64,000 bases of DNA, from NCBI GenBank assembly GCA_945861535.1, contig CAMAUZ010000021.1, positions 1 to 64,000 of the forward strand, in the 5' to 3' direction. The notes under the pieces were generated by a model, which did not search any database, was not told the origin of the DNA, and saw nothing but the letters and a program-made list of their open reading frames with translations. The position numbers were made by a program, and so were the translations under genes. Origin of the DNA: Akkermansia muciniphila (GTDB lineage: Bacteria > Verrucomicrobiota > Verrucomicrobiia > Limisphaerales > BJHT01). Shown here piece after piece: positions 27,919 to 36,285 of the stretch. Each line of letters starts with the position of its first letter. The stretch's first letter is position 1.

Positions 27919-27955
27919 CTGCGCGGGCTGGTCGAATCCACGGCGGTCTGCCGCA

Positions 27956-29842
27956 TTATTTCGCCTCGATCACCAGGCCGGGGCGGGATTGTTTCAATCG
28001 TTCAATTCCCGCGGGCGTGATTTTTTTCAGGCCGAAGAGCGAGAGTTTCTTGAGGGACTTGGCGGCGGCGAGCGACTGGAGGCCTTCGTCGTCCACCTGG
28101 GCGCTGCCGAGTTTGAATTCTTCGAGCGCGGGCATTTGCGCGACCAGTTTGAGCGAATCGTTGCCGACGGTGGGGGCATGGGAGACATCAAGCTTGCGGA
28201 GGGTGACGATCCGCGCGGCGTGGGCGAGGCCGGCGGCGGTGGCCTGGTTGTCGAGCAGGGTGAGTTCTTCGAGCGGCAGATTCACGAGCGCGGCGACGGC
28301 TTCGCCCGAGCTGGCTTTGTCGGTGCTGCCCATGCCGCAGCGCTTGAGCCGGGTTTGTTTCGCGAGGCTCGCGGCGCCGGCGTCGGTGAATTTGCTGTGC
28401 GCAAACCAGAGCCGGTCCGCGATGGGAACTTCGGCGATGGCCGCCAGGCCGGCGTCGTTCAATGGCGTGAAGTGGAAGTTCACGCTCTCCAGATTGCGGA
28501 GGGCCTTGAGATGCGCGAAGCCGGTGCCGGTGCATTGGGTGGAGGCCAGTCCGAGAATCCGCAATTCGGTCAGGCCGGCGAGATGCTTCAGGCCGTCGTC
28601 GTTGACGGGCGTGAGGGTGAGGTTGAGTTCCCGCAGGCCGGTCAGCTTGCTGAGACGCCGCAGGCCGGGGCCTTGAATGGCGCAGTTGGCGAGGTCGATT
28701 TTTCGCAGCGTGGTGACGTTCGCGAGGCGCCAGAGCCAGTCGTCGGTGACGCGTTCGTTGCGGCCGCCTTTGCCCTTGAGCGGGTTGTTGCCGTTGTAGA
28801 GATCGACCGCGGTGGGGACATCGAAAATCTCGGTCCCGGTGTCGCCGGTCGCCAGGTAAAGCCATTGCGGCGCGGTGGGAGTGCAGATGAGTTTGCCGCC
28901 GAGTTCCTTGATCTCCGCCTCGAGCGCGAGGGTGGCGTGGCGCGCGGCGCCGGCGCGCTCGATCGCGGGGAGCAGGGCCGTGAGGTTGCGCTGCAAATTC
29001 TTGTCCGAGATTTTGGCGATGAGTGCGGGGCGGAACGGGGTCGCCGCGGGCGAGAGGATGTGCGGGAGCAGGATTTTGTCGGGCGGAGCGGTTTGCAGGC
29101 GGGCGAGGATGCTGTCGAGATATTGCTTCATCGCGGGTTCGGTCTTCGCGAATCCGGCGGCTGACAAAGGCTGGCCGAGCGCGAGCCGCATGGCGTTGTG
29201 CATGAGATATTTTCCGCTGTCGGATTTGAGGTGGATGTCGTCGCGATACAAATCCACGAGGTTCTTGATCGGGGCCTGTCCGGCGGCAACGTCCTCGGCG
29301 ATTTGCGCCAGAAGATTTTGGGCAAGCGTCTGCCGCAGCTCGCGGCCGGGATGGAGGCGGCGCAGTTCGGCGAGCAGGGCGCGGAAATAACCGGGGTTGT
29401 GGACCATCTGATCCGGCGCGGCGTAGCCCGCGAATTCGTCCGCGTGCTGGGCGTGTCGGGACCAGCCGGAGTGAATGACGAACACGGCCTTGGGCTGCAG
29501 CTTCATCCAGGCGGAAATGGTTTCCACGTCCTGGGCCAGGGTCGAGCCGTAGTGCGGCTGCACGGAGATGACATCGTATTGGCGGTCACGCAGGGCGGCC
29601 GGCCAGAGGGTGGAATTGGTCACGCAGGGCTTGTCCGGATGGCTGAAAATACGGGTGAGGTGCGTGCCACAATCCACATGCCATTGCACATCGCCGGACA
29701 ACAGCGACGGCACGGTGTCCCAGGTGAGGGAATTGCCGATCAGGTAAAACCGGGTGGCGGTCGGGGCCGGCGCCGATCCGGCGGGTGTGGCCGCGGTCGT
29801 GACGAGGGTGAACAGGAGCAGGGCTTTGAAGAAATGCTTCAT
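27956..29842 (-). CDS. SGNH-like / leucine-rich repeat fusion protein, secreted
   Basis: 628 residues with a signal peptide (about 1-24). The N-terminal half is SGNH-like: FYLIGNSLTW (Ser38), then DDIH giving Asp201 and His204 in DxxH spacing. A linker with LICTPTAPQWLYL leads to LRR_6-type repeats from about residue 365 to the end (LRKIDLANCAIQGPGLRRL, LRELNLTLTPVNDDGLKHL, LRILGLASTQCTGTGFAHL). The fusion would tie an esterase-like domain to a binding module. It heads an operon with two sulfatases, fitting concerted removal of acyl and sulfate groups (inference). Confidence 0.85.
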   Translation of the reverse strand: MKHFFKALLLFTLVTTAATPAGSAPAPTATRFYLIGNSLTWDTVPSLLSGDVQWHVDCGTHLTRIFSHPDKPCVTNSTLWPAALRDRQYDVISVQPHYGSTLAQDVETISAWMKLQPKAVFVIHSGWSRHAQHADEFAGYAAPDQMVHNPGYFRALLAELRRLHPGRELRQTLAQNLLAQIAEDVAAGQAPIKNLVDLYRDDIHLKSDSGKYLMHNAMRLALGQPLSAAGFAKTEPAMKQYLDSILARLQTAPPDKILLPHILSPAATPFRPALIAKISDKNLQRNLTALLPAIERAGAARHATLALEAEIKELGGKLICTPTAPQWLYLATGDTGTEIFDVPTAVDLYNGNNPLKGKGGRNERVTDDWLWRLANVTTLRKIDLANCAIQGPGLRRLSKLTGLRELNLTLTPVNDDGLKHLAGLTELRILGLASTQCTGTGFAHLKALRNLESVNFHFTPLNDAGLAAIAEVPIADRLWFAHSKFTDAGAASLAKQTRLKRCGMGSTDKASSGEAVAALVNLPLEELTLLDNQATAAGLAHAARIVTLRKLDVSHAPTVGNDSLKLVAQMPALEEFKLGSAQVDDEGLQSLAAAKSLKKLSLFGLKKITPAGIERLKQSRPGLVIEAK

Positions 29843-29965
29843 AGTTATGTGGCGGTCACTTTCCGTGGGGTCGCGGTGAAGTCGATTCTCTTTTTCCGCG
29901 GCGTCCCGGGTGCGCGGCTGAGTGGCCAGATCGTGGGATCAGAAATGCGGCGAGGAAGTGCGGGA

Positions 29966-29995
29966 TTGCTCGCGCACATAATTCCGTGCTAGTTT
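29966..29995 (+). promoter_or_regulatory. Predicted promoter of toxin-antitoxin module 1, leaderless type
   Basis: TTGCTC (29966-29971), 18 bases, TAGTTT (29990-29995), six bases (GCCGCC) to ATG 30002. Confidence 0.5.
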
Positions 29996-30001
29996 GCCGC
30001 C

Positions 30002-30307
30002 ATGAAAATGATCCTTTCCGAAGACATCATCAGCGTGACCGATTTCGCCCGCGGCACCAAGGAGCACCTGGCCGAGCTGACCAAGACCAATCGCCCGCGG
30101 GTGCTGACGCAGAATGGCAAGGCCGCAGCGGTGGTGCTGTCGGTGGCGTGCTATGAGGAGATGGCTCATGAAGCGGAGGAACGACGGCTGGATATGGAGC
30201 TGAAGGCGGCGCTGGAGGCTTATGACCGGGGCGACCGGGGCCGCCCCCTGGACGAAGCATTCGCTGACCTGCGGCGGAAGCTCTTCAATTCGACCCGGGT
30301 CAAATGA
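30002..30307 (+). CDS. Antitoxin, Phd/YefM family
   Basis: 101 residues. The N-terminal DNA-binding fold shows in EDIISVTDFARGTKEHLAELTKTNRPRVLTQNGKAAAVVLS, typical of Phd/YefM antitoxins; the charged C-terminal half would wrap the toxin. It overlaps the downstream ParE/RelE-type toxin gene by four bases (ATGA). Such antitoxins usually autorepress their operon. Confidence 0.88.
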   Translation: MKMILSEDIISVTDFARGTKEHLAELTKTNRPRVLTQNGKAAAVVLSVACYEEMAHEAEERRLDMELKAALEAYDRGDRGRPLDEAFADLRRKLFNSTRVK

Positions 30308-30663
30308 GCTATCACGTAAAGCAATCGGTTCTCGCTGATGCCTCCATCGCCGCTCAGGTGGACTGGTATCAGGAGGACGAAAGTCGCGGCGGAGAGGTGC
30401 TGGCGAAACGCTGGTTTGAACAACTTCACGCAGCGCTCGCGGGACTGGCAGAGGAGCCGTCCCGCCACCGACTGGCGCCAGAAAACGGCAAATGGCTTCC
30501 GCAACATCAGATCCGCCAGGTGCGCTTCCGCCCGTGGAAATCGGGCGTGGGCTGGCGGGTGCTCTACACGATTGATGAAGCGGCGAAGACGGTGATCGTG
30601 CTGCAAGTGCGTCATGCCCACCGGCGCTTCCTTCATGAGAGCGCGGAAGAGAACGTGGGCTGA
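30304..30663 (+). CDS. Toxin, ParE/RelE superfamily
   Basis: 119 residues. Core features: VLADASIAAQVDWYQEDES in helix 1, then QIRQVRFRPWKSGVGWRVLYTIDEAAKTVIVLQVRHAHR, the beta sheet that ends in a basic patch. ParE members poison gyrase and RelE members cut mRNA; the sequence does not tell which. It is coupled to the antitoxin by an ATGA overlap. Confidence 0.87.
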   Translation: MSYHVKQSVLADASIAAQVDWYQEDESRGGEVLAKRWFEQLHAALAGLAEEPSRHRLAPENGKWLPQHQIRQVRFRPWKSGVGWRVLYTIDEAAKTVIVLQVRHAHRRFLHESAEENVG

Positions 30664-30685
30664 AGGGGCGCATCGGCCGCTGAAA

Positions 30686-30717
30686 TTGACTTCGGGACCT
30701 GTGGACATAAAATGTCC
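30686..30717 (+). promoter_or_regulatory. Predicted promoter and operator of toxin-antitoxin module 2
   Basis: TTGACT (30686-30691), 16 bases, TAAAAT (30708-30713), nine bases to ATG 30723. An inverted repeat GGACAT-AAA-ATGTCC (30703-30717) covers the -10 box, well placed for autorepression by the antitoxin. Confidence 0.55.
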
Positions 30718-30722
30718 CCACG

Positions 30723-30980
30723 ATGAAAACAGCGACCGTGCGTGATTTGCGGAACAACTTCCCCCGGCTTGAGGCGTGGCTGCGGGATGGCGAGGATGTG
30801 TGCATCGAGAAGCGTGGCGAGCCGGTCGCCATGCTCACAGCGTTGCGGGGCAAGCGGGCGGCGCGCGTGAAGAACCCTGACTTCGAAGCGCGGCGGAAGG
30901 CCATCTGGGGCGACCGGGTGTTCAGCGACGCGGAGGTGCAGGCGATGCGGGCGGCCGAGTTGGAGGACGAGGAGGGATGA
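30723..30980 (+). CDS. Antitoxin, Phd/YefM-like, partner of a PIN toxin
   Basis: 85 residues. MKTATVRDLRNNFPRLEAWLRDGEDVCIEKRGEPVAMLT is the short Phd-like DNA-binding domain seen in VapB-type antitoxins. The C-terminal part (FEARRKAIWGD to ELEDEEG) is charged and would bind the toxin. It overlaps the PIN gene by four bases (ATGA) and lies 59 bases after module 1. Confidence 0.87.
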   Translation: MKTATVRDLRNNFPRLEAWLRDGEDVCIEKRGEPVAMLTALRGKRAARVKNPDFEARRKAIWGDRVFSDAEVQAMRAAELEDEEG

Positions 30981-31429
30981 ACTGTTTTCCTGACACCTCG
31001 TTCCTGTGCTCGGTGTATCGCACGCAGATTCATTCGCCGCAGGCCGATGCCTTCATGGACGCGCGGAAGGAACCATTGCCGGTGTCCACGTTTCTGCTGC
31101 TGGAGTTTCGCCAGTCGGTGCGGTTCCAAGTGCGGTTGCACGCCGCCGACAAGACGAAGGGCTTCGGCAAACACGAGGCCACGCAGATGCTGAAGGACCT
31201 GGAGTCCGACCTGCGGACGAAGGTGCTGGAGGTGGTGGCGGTGGACTGGTCGGCGGTGCATCAACGCGCCGAGGAATTGAGTGCGCGCCACACCGAGCAG
31301 GCGGGGCATCGGCTCGCGGACATCATGCACGTCGCGACGGCGCTGCATCTGGGCAAGGGCGAGTTCCTGACGTTCGATGGGAATCAGAAGCGGCTCGCGG
31401 AGGCGGAGGGGCTGAAGGTCGTGGTGTAA
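30977..31429 (+). CDS. PIN-domain toxin, VapC-like
   Basis: 150 residues; metal-dependent RNase fold. Acidic residues at the expected places: Asp6 in PDTSFLCSVY, Glu in LLLEFRQSV, Asp in HRLADIMHVATAL, and Asp in FLTFDGNQ. VapC toxins cleave tRNA or rRNA; the target here is unknown. It forms the second complete toxin-antitoxin module in tandem. Confidence 0.88.
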   Translation: MNCFPDTSFLCSVYRTQIHSPQADAFMDARKEPLPVSTFLLLEFRQSVRFQVRLHAADKTKGFGKHEATQMLKDLESDLRTKVLEVVAVDWSAVHQRAEELSARHTEQAGHRLADIMHVATALHLGKGEFLTFDGNQKRLAEAEGLKVVV

Positions 31430-32007
31430 AGAGCGTGGTGAGAAGTAGCCGCCGAGGTGACGAGGCGGAGGTGATACACGCAGACGGAGCGGGAAATCCG
31501 CCTCCTCACGTCGGCGGCTACAGGGCGGCGGCGGTTTTCACTCACGACCTGTGAAGTCCGCGCTCCTGGGGCGCTGACTGCGTATCAGCCGTTGTGAAAG
31601 TTCACGCTGTCGGTTCCGTGGTCGCCGTCCTCCGGTGGAGAAACACGGTGCCCGGCTTGGTTGTCGGAACCACCGGTCAGTCACGCTGGCGCTGACATCC
31701 GACAGCCGAACCCCGGCGGGGTTCCCCGTGCATAGCCGGGGGTGGAGCGAGGGACGAGCGACACCCCCGGATTTCCGCCGCAGCGCTCAAGAACCCCGGC
31801 GGGGTTCCCCCGGCACCAAGTCGTCCACGGTTCGGTGGATGGGACCACCCCGCCGGGGTGGCGGACATTGAGGCCGCAGTTTCCGGGGGTGCGCTCGTGC
31901 CTCGCGCACCCCCGGCTATTCACGGACAACCCCGCTGGGGTTGGGCTGGCGGATACCGGCACCAACTTTCGCAACGATTGATAGGCGCGGTTTAATTGGC
32001 TCCGGCT
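31430..32007. repeat. Repeat-rich spacer with composite inverted repeats
   Basis: No gene is visible. 31441-31522 carries an inverted pair GTAGCCGCCGAGGTGACGAGGCGG / CCGCCTCCTCACGTCGGCGGCTAC-like, with a relative of its left arm at 49039-49062. 31680-31960 holds several ACCCCGGCGGGGTTCCC words and an inverted AGCCGGGGGTG/CACCCCCGGCT pair (about 31735-31745 and 31906-31917). Confidence 0.65.
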
Positions 32008-33702
32008 TCAATTGTTCTTCCCCCCTTGCGTCACGAACTCCTCGCGGCTGAGGAAGCCGTCTTTGTCGGTATCGAACTCAGCGAGGCGCGCGGGGGCTTG
32101 GTCGGGGTCGGGTTGGTTGGCGAGGAATTCGGAGCGGGAGAGTCTGCCGTCTTTGTTTTTGTCCTTGGAGTCGAAGAGGGCGTTGCGGTCCACCGCAGGC
32201 TTCGCTTTGGCGGGCTTGACGGCGGGCGCGGAACTGATCTGCGGTTTGGCTTCGGGATGGCGGGCGAGCATTGCCCGGAGATGCGCGACAACTTCGGGCT
32301 GCGCCGCGGCGAGGTTTTTGCGTTCCAGCGGGTCGGCTTCGTAGTCGTAAAGCTCCAGGTCGGCTTCGCTGGCGGGCGCGCCGATTTTCTTCCACTCGAC
32401 GAGGCGGTGGCGCTCGGTGCGGATGGCGCGGCCGAGCACGGGGCCTTTGCCGGGGGCGTTGCGCGGATAGACGTGGATGGCGTGGTCCTTGGTCGGCGCG
32501 GCGGGGTCGCGCAGGGTGGGGACGAAGCTGCGGCCGTCCAGACCGGCGGGCGCGGGCAGGCCGGCGAGTTCGCAGAGGGTCGGATAAATGTCCACGGTCT
32601 CGACGAGGGAGCCGCTTCTAGAGCCGGCCTTCACGCCCGGCGCGGCGACCAGGAGCGGGATGCGCGCGGCCTGTTCGTAGTTGGTGTGCTTGCACCAGAT
32701 GCCGTGGTCGCCCAGGTGCCAGCCGTGGTCGCCCCAGAGGATAATGATGGTGTTCTCCGCGAGGCCGAGTTCGGCGAGCACGCGGCCGAGCTGCGCGTCC
32801 ATGTAGCTCACGGCGGCGTGGTAGCCGTGGATGAGCGTGCGCTGGAGGTCGTCGTTGAGCGGACCGGTTTCGGGGATGTCGCTGTATTGGCGCAATTCGC
32901 CGCCAGACTGCGGAGCGTACACGGGCGCGCCCGCGGGCGGCGTGCGCACCTCGGCGAGCTTGAAACTGCTGCGGTCGTAGAGGTCCCAGTACTTCTTTGG
33001 TGCGACGAACGGCAGGTGCGGCTTCACGAAACCGACGGCGAGAAAGAACGGCTCGGCGGGCTTTTCCTTGGCGGCGCGCAGGCGTTCGATGGCGTGGTCG
33101 GCGAGCGCGCCGTCGGGGTAGGTGTGGTCGGGCACGTCGGCGGATTCGTAGGCGGCGCCGCGCGGGAGGTCTTTCGCGGATTTGTTCGAGAAGAGTGCTT
33201 CCTCGCGCGTAAGGCCGGCCTTGGCTTGGCTCGCGGGCAGCGCGTAGGCGACGACGTTAGCGTTCCAATGCGGCAGGCTCCACGACGCGGGGTCGTTGGT
33301 GTTGCCGTGGCCGACGTGGAAGATTTTCCCCATGCCTTCGACGCGGTAGCCGTTCTGCTTGAAGAGCTGCGGGAGCGTGACGGCGTCGGGGCGGGCGCGG
33401 CGGAAGTTGGTGCCGAGATCGTAGATGCCGAGGGTCTGCGGGCGCAGGCCGGTGAGGAGGGAATTGCGCGACGGCGAGCAGACGGCCTGGTTACAGAACG
33501 CGCGGTTGAACTGCACCGAGCGCGCGGCGAGGCGGTCGATGTTCGGCGATTTCACCAGCTTGTCGCCGTAGCAGCCGAGGATGGGCTTGAGGTCATCGAC
33601 GCAAATGAGGAGGACGTTGGGTTTCGGGGCGGCGACGGAATCCAACGCAATGCCGGAGAGCAAGCAAAGGACGGCGGCGAGGAGGGAACGTGACGGCTTC
33701 AT
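32008..33702 (-). CDS. Secreted sulfatase (iduronate-2-sulfatase-like) with C-terminal EF-hands
   Basis: 564 residues with a signal peptide (about 1-24). The signature CSPSRNSLLTG has Cys75, and ICVDDLKPILGCYG gives the metal aspartates; ILWGDHGWHLGDHGIWCKHTNYE is typical of iduronate-2-sulfatase-like enzymes. After residue 490 come two EF-hand loops, DSKDKNKDGRLSRSEF and DTDKDGFLSREEF, each with Asp at positions 1, 3 and 5 and Glu at 12. They should bind calcium and may stabilise the protein or tether it. Substrate is inferred only as a sulfated glycan. Confidence 0.92.
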   Translation of the reverse strand: MKPSRSLLAAVLCLLSGIALDSVAAPKPNVLLICVDDLKPILGCYGDKLVKSPNIDRLAARSVQFNRAFCNQAVCSPSRNSLLTGLRPQTLGIYDLGTNFRRARPDAVTLPQLFKQNGYRVEGMGKIFHVGHGNTNDPASWSLPHWNANVVAYALPASQAKAGLTREEALFSNKSAKDLPRGAAYESADVPDHTYPDGALADHAIERLRAAKEKPAEPFFLAVGFVKPHLPFVAPKKYWDLYDRSSFKLAEVRTPPAGAPVYAPQSGGELRQYSDIPETGPLNDDLQRTLIHGYHAAVSYMDAQLGRVLAELGLAENTIIILWGDHGWHLGDHGIWCKHTNYEQAARIPLLVAAPGVKAGSRSGSLVETVDIYPTLCELAGLPAPAGLDGRSFVPTLRDPAAPTKDHAIHVYPRNAPGKGPVLGRAIRTERHRLVEWKKIGAPASEADLELYDYEADPLERKNLAAAQPEVVAHLRAMLARHPEAKPQISSAPAVKPAKAKPAVDRNALFDSKDKNKDGRLSRSEFLANQPDPDQAPARLAEFDTDKDGFLSREEFVTQGGKNN

Positions 33703-33820
33703 GGAGGCGGAGTTTAGCCATGAGGGGCGGTGTGGGAATCACGGATTTGTCGGCTGGCCAACGGTTGCGAGGCGGTGCAATCAAAACGGCGCTCGCGGAG
33801 CACGGGGATGGTCGCTGCGG

Positions 33821-33897
33821 GTAGGGCGCATCTGTCCGCAACGCGCCAGTTGCGGGTCCCCACGCCCTGCGGCGCGCTGCGGACAGACGCGCCCTAC
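33821..33897. repeat. 27-bp inverted repeat in a gene-free spacer
   Basis: Arms 33821-33847 and 33871-33897 match in 25 of 27 positions (starting GTAGGGCGC). It lies in the 33703-34015 spacer between divergent genes; nothing else is visible there apart from the promoter-like pair at 34016. Confidence 0.75.
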
Positions 33898-34015
33898 CCA
33901 CGTCAGTTCATTGCCCGCACGACAGCGGAGCAGCTTGGCCGGAAAGTTTGGGAGAAGCCGGGGGACGGGTGACGGCAAGGTCGGCTGCGGCGAACACATT
34001 CGGTCCCAAATGATT

Positions 34016-34045
34016 TTGCCTGTCGCCGCCGGGCGCGACTATTTT
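34016..34045 (+). promoter_or_regulatory. Predicted promoter, leaderless type
   Basis: TTGCCT (34016-34021), 18 bases, TATTTT (34040-34045), six bases to ATG 34052. It supports this start over the longer open frame that begins at 33581. Confidence 0.5.
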
Positions 34046-34051
34046 TCCGGC

Positions 34052-35254
34052 ATGGCATGGCGCATTCACGACAGTGTGGTCCGGGGTGAAATTGACAACC
34101 GGGTAAAGGGAATCGTGCGCGGGACGCTGTGGCTCGACGGTGTCGCCGAGCCCGTGCAGCTCGAACTGGCGGGTAATGCATGCCCGGACTTGGCGGGTTG
34201 CCTCCTCCAGTTCGCGAACCCGGCGAAGACCTATCCGATGCGAAAGCAGCCGGCGTTTGCGCCAGTGCAGCGCGGGCGCATCGGGAATCTTTCGGCGTCG
34301 CAGAAGGTGCGGGTTTTCACGGTGCCCGACGACGTGGCGTTCGCGATGATCGACCGGGGCGAGAAGCCGCCGGAGCGGCTGGCCAACGCGCTGTATCTCG
34401 AATGGTTCAGCGACGGCAACGGGCGGGTGGTGCTCGAGAGCACGGAGTTTCAGCTCACGATTTCCGCGCCGGAGTGGCGGTTGACGGCGGCCGAGGAACA
34501 GCAGCGGGCGCAGGATGCCGAGGCGGGGTGGGAGGGTTTTTCCAAGCAATTGAGCGAGGCGGTCGAGAAACAAAAACGCGGGCAGAAGGATCCGGAGGCG
34601 GAGTGGGACGAGCATGATTACGAGCGGATGCTGCGGGAATCCGATGCGCGCACGGACAAATACATGGAGTTGCAGGAGAAGTATGGCGATTCGGACGAGG
34701 CCGAGGAAAAGATCGCGCGGGAGATGGGCTGGCTGGAGGAGCTGACGCCAGAGGAGGCGGAGGAGCAACGGCTGCGGATCGAGGAGATCAATCGCGCGTG
34801 CGAAGCGGCGCTGAATGAGCCGGACCCGGAGCCGGAGCCGCATCGCGAGGGCATCGACTGGATGCGTGACGCGGACGGGAGAATCCATCATCCGCTGCAA
34901 CATCGATGCAAGGAAAGTGCGATGAAGTTCCGGCGCCAGACTGATGAGCTGGGCTTGCGGGAAGCGGGGGACGACGATTTCCGGCAGCTCATGGGCGAGT
35001 GGATAATCACGGGCGCGAAGCTGGCGGACGCGCTCGGCGGAGTCGCCGATGGCACGAGACCGGCCGACGCGAGTTTCACGGTGGCGTATCTCAAGCGCGC
35101 GCTCGATCACCTGCACCAGGCGCAGGCGGGATTGGAGGCGGTCGCCCCGAAGCAGGTGCTGCCGGCGGCCGTGGTCGCCGAGGTGCGCGCGGAGTTGTTC
35201 GCGATCCGGGAAGGCATCCTGAAGCTGATGGATGACTTTCGCGGGCGGGGGTGA
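34052..35254 (+). CDS. Hypothetical acidic cytoplasmic protein
   Basis: 400 residues from ATG 34052. The N-terminal 120 residues are beta-rich (RIHDSVVRGEIDNRVKGIVRGTLWLDGVAEPVQLELAGNACPDLAGCLLQF). A long Glu/Lys-rich helical stretch covers about 145-270, and a helical C-terminal domain follows (MGEWIITGAKLADALGG, FTVAYLKRALDHLHQA). There is no signal peptide or catalytic motif I recognise. I recall similar hypothetical proteins in other Verrucomicrobia but cannot verify this. It appears monocistronic. Confidence 0.75.
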   Translation: MAWRIHDSVVRGEIDNRVKGIVRGTLWLDGVAEPVQLELAGNACPDLAGCLLQFANPAKTYPMRKQPAFAPVQRGRIGNLSASQKVRVFTVPDDVAFAMIDRGEKPPERLANALYLEWFSDGNGRVVLESTEFQLTISAPEWRLTAAEEQQRAQDAEAGWEGFSKQLSEAVEKQKRGQKDPEAEWDEHDYERMLRESDARTDKYMELQEKYGDSDEAEEKIAREMGWLEELTPEEAEEQRLRIEEINRACEAALNEPDPEPEPHREGIDWMRDADGRIHHPLQHRCKESAMKFRRQTDELGLREAGDDDFRQLMGEWIITGAKLADALGGVADGTRPADASFTVAYLKRALDHLHQAQAGLEAVAPKQVLPAAVVAEVRAELFAIREGILKLMDDFRGRG

Positions 35255-35429
35255 ACGGGAGGCTGGTGCGGTGCTGTTTTTTTAGACAGGAAAATGGAGG
35301 ACAGGAAAATGGAGAGGATGATCCCGTCTTCAATTTTCCTGTCCTTAATCTTCCTGTCTGAATTCCCGCCGGGCTGTCCGCGGCCGGGCGGCGATTTTTC
35401 ATGGCAGCCGTGGTTTTCGGAAATTCCCG

Positions 35430-35459
35430 TTGACCCTCGGGAACGCTTTTCAGTACTGT
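35430..35459 (+). promoter_or_regulatory. Predicted promoter of the DUF5069 gene
   Basis: TTGACC (35430-35435), 18 bases, TACTGT (35454-35459). The identical pair with identical spacing precedes the SurA-like gene (56573-56602). The leader to ATG 35499 is about 33 bases and ends in an A-rich run. Confidence 0.6.
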
Positions 35460-35498
35460 CCGCGCCGAAATCCGTTCAATCCAACTAAACAAAAAAAC

Positions 35499-35945
35499 AT
35501 GAGCAATACCGTTGTCCCTGTCATCAGCTCCAGCGTGGCCGGCCCGCTGGGCGTCATTCATCTGCCCCGTTTGTGGCTCAAGGTCTCCCTCGAAGCGCGG
35601 GGCAAGCTGGCCGCGGGCTATCCCGGCCTCGGCGCGGGCTACGACTCCATGGTCTGCGGGGCGCTGAATCTGAACCCCGCCGCCGTGAAGGCGTTCATCG
35701 CGGCCTCGCGCCCGACCTATCCGCAGTTTGAAGCGTGGATCCAGAAGCAGCCGGGCGTGAAGCTCGACAAGGCCACGATCTACAAGAACAACGTCGCCAT
35801 CATGGGCTACATCCATGACGATGCGACCCGCAAGGGCATCCTCGGTGCCAGCGGCCTCGCCGACGACGGCTCGGTCAACCCCGGCGCGGTGGACCTGAAC
35901 AACATCGACGACTGGTTCGAACTGCATCAGGCCGAACTGAAGTAA
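35499..35945 (+). CDS. DUF5069 family protein
   Basis: 148 residues, soluble, no signal peptide. HLPRLWLKVSLEARGKLAAGYP, the PTYPQFEAWI segment, YIHDDATRKGILGASG and DLNNIDDWFELHQAEL match the DUF5069 family of Verrucomicrobia and Planctomycetes. Function is unknown. It has its own promoter and terminator and an A-rich leader, which suggests a well-expressed single gene. Confidence 0.8.
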   Translation: MSNTVVPVISSSVAGPLGVIHLPRLWLKVSLEARGKLAAGYPGLGAGYDSMVCGALNLNPAAVKAFIAASRPTYPQFEAWIQKQPGVKLDKATIYKNNVAIMGYIHDDATRKGILGASGLADDGSVNPGAVDLNNIDDWFELHQAELK

Positions 35946-35967
35946 GCGGGCGCTTATTTTCGCAACC

Positions 35968-36004
35968 ACCGGCGCGGACGAAAGTTCGCGCCGGTTTCTT
36001 TTTT
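35968..36004 (+). terminator. Intrinsic terminator after the DUF5069 gene
   Basis: ACCGGCGCGGA (35968-35978), 6-base loop, TTCGCGCCGGT (35985-35995), one G-T pair, followed by TTTCTTTTTT. Confidence 0.85.
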
Positions 36005-36285
36005 CGGAGGAGAAGTGGGCGACTCATCGGCCGGGTGCGCCCCGAGCACAGCGGGGGAGGGCGGTGTTTCCGCCGCTACGGCGGGGAAAGCGAAGGGAGC
36101 GTTGGGTTGTTTGCAGTTCCCCGTGCCGGACGGACGGCTCTGCGGCATGAACGCCGCGCCCGGGGTGCGGCGGATTTCGCCGCCGTTTTTTTTCGTTACA
36201 GACAAACGGCTCCGGAGTTTCTACTCTCAACGAAAGTCGGCGCGGCCCGGTGTGGGTTTTGTGTCGTCAGCCATATTCGTTACCT

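Noticed and set aside
31640-31960. Direct-repeat cluster that might be a CRISPR array
   Set aside because: The ACCCCGGCGGGGTT words are palindromic, unevenly spaced and lack spacers of uniform length; no cas gene is near.
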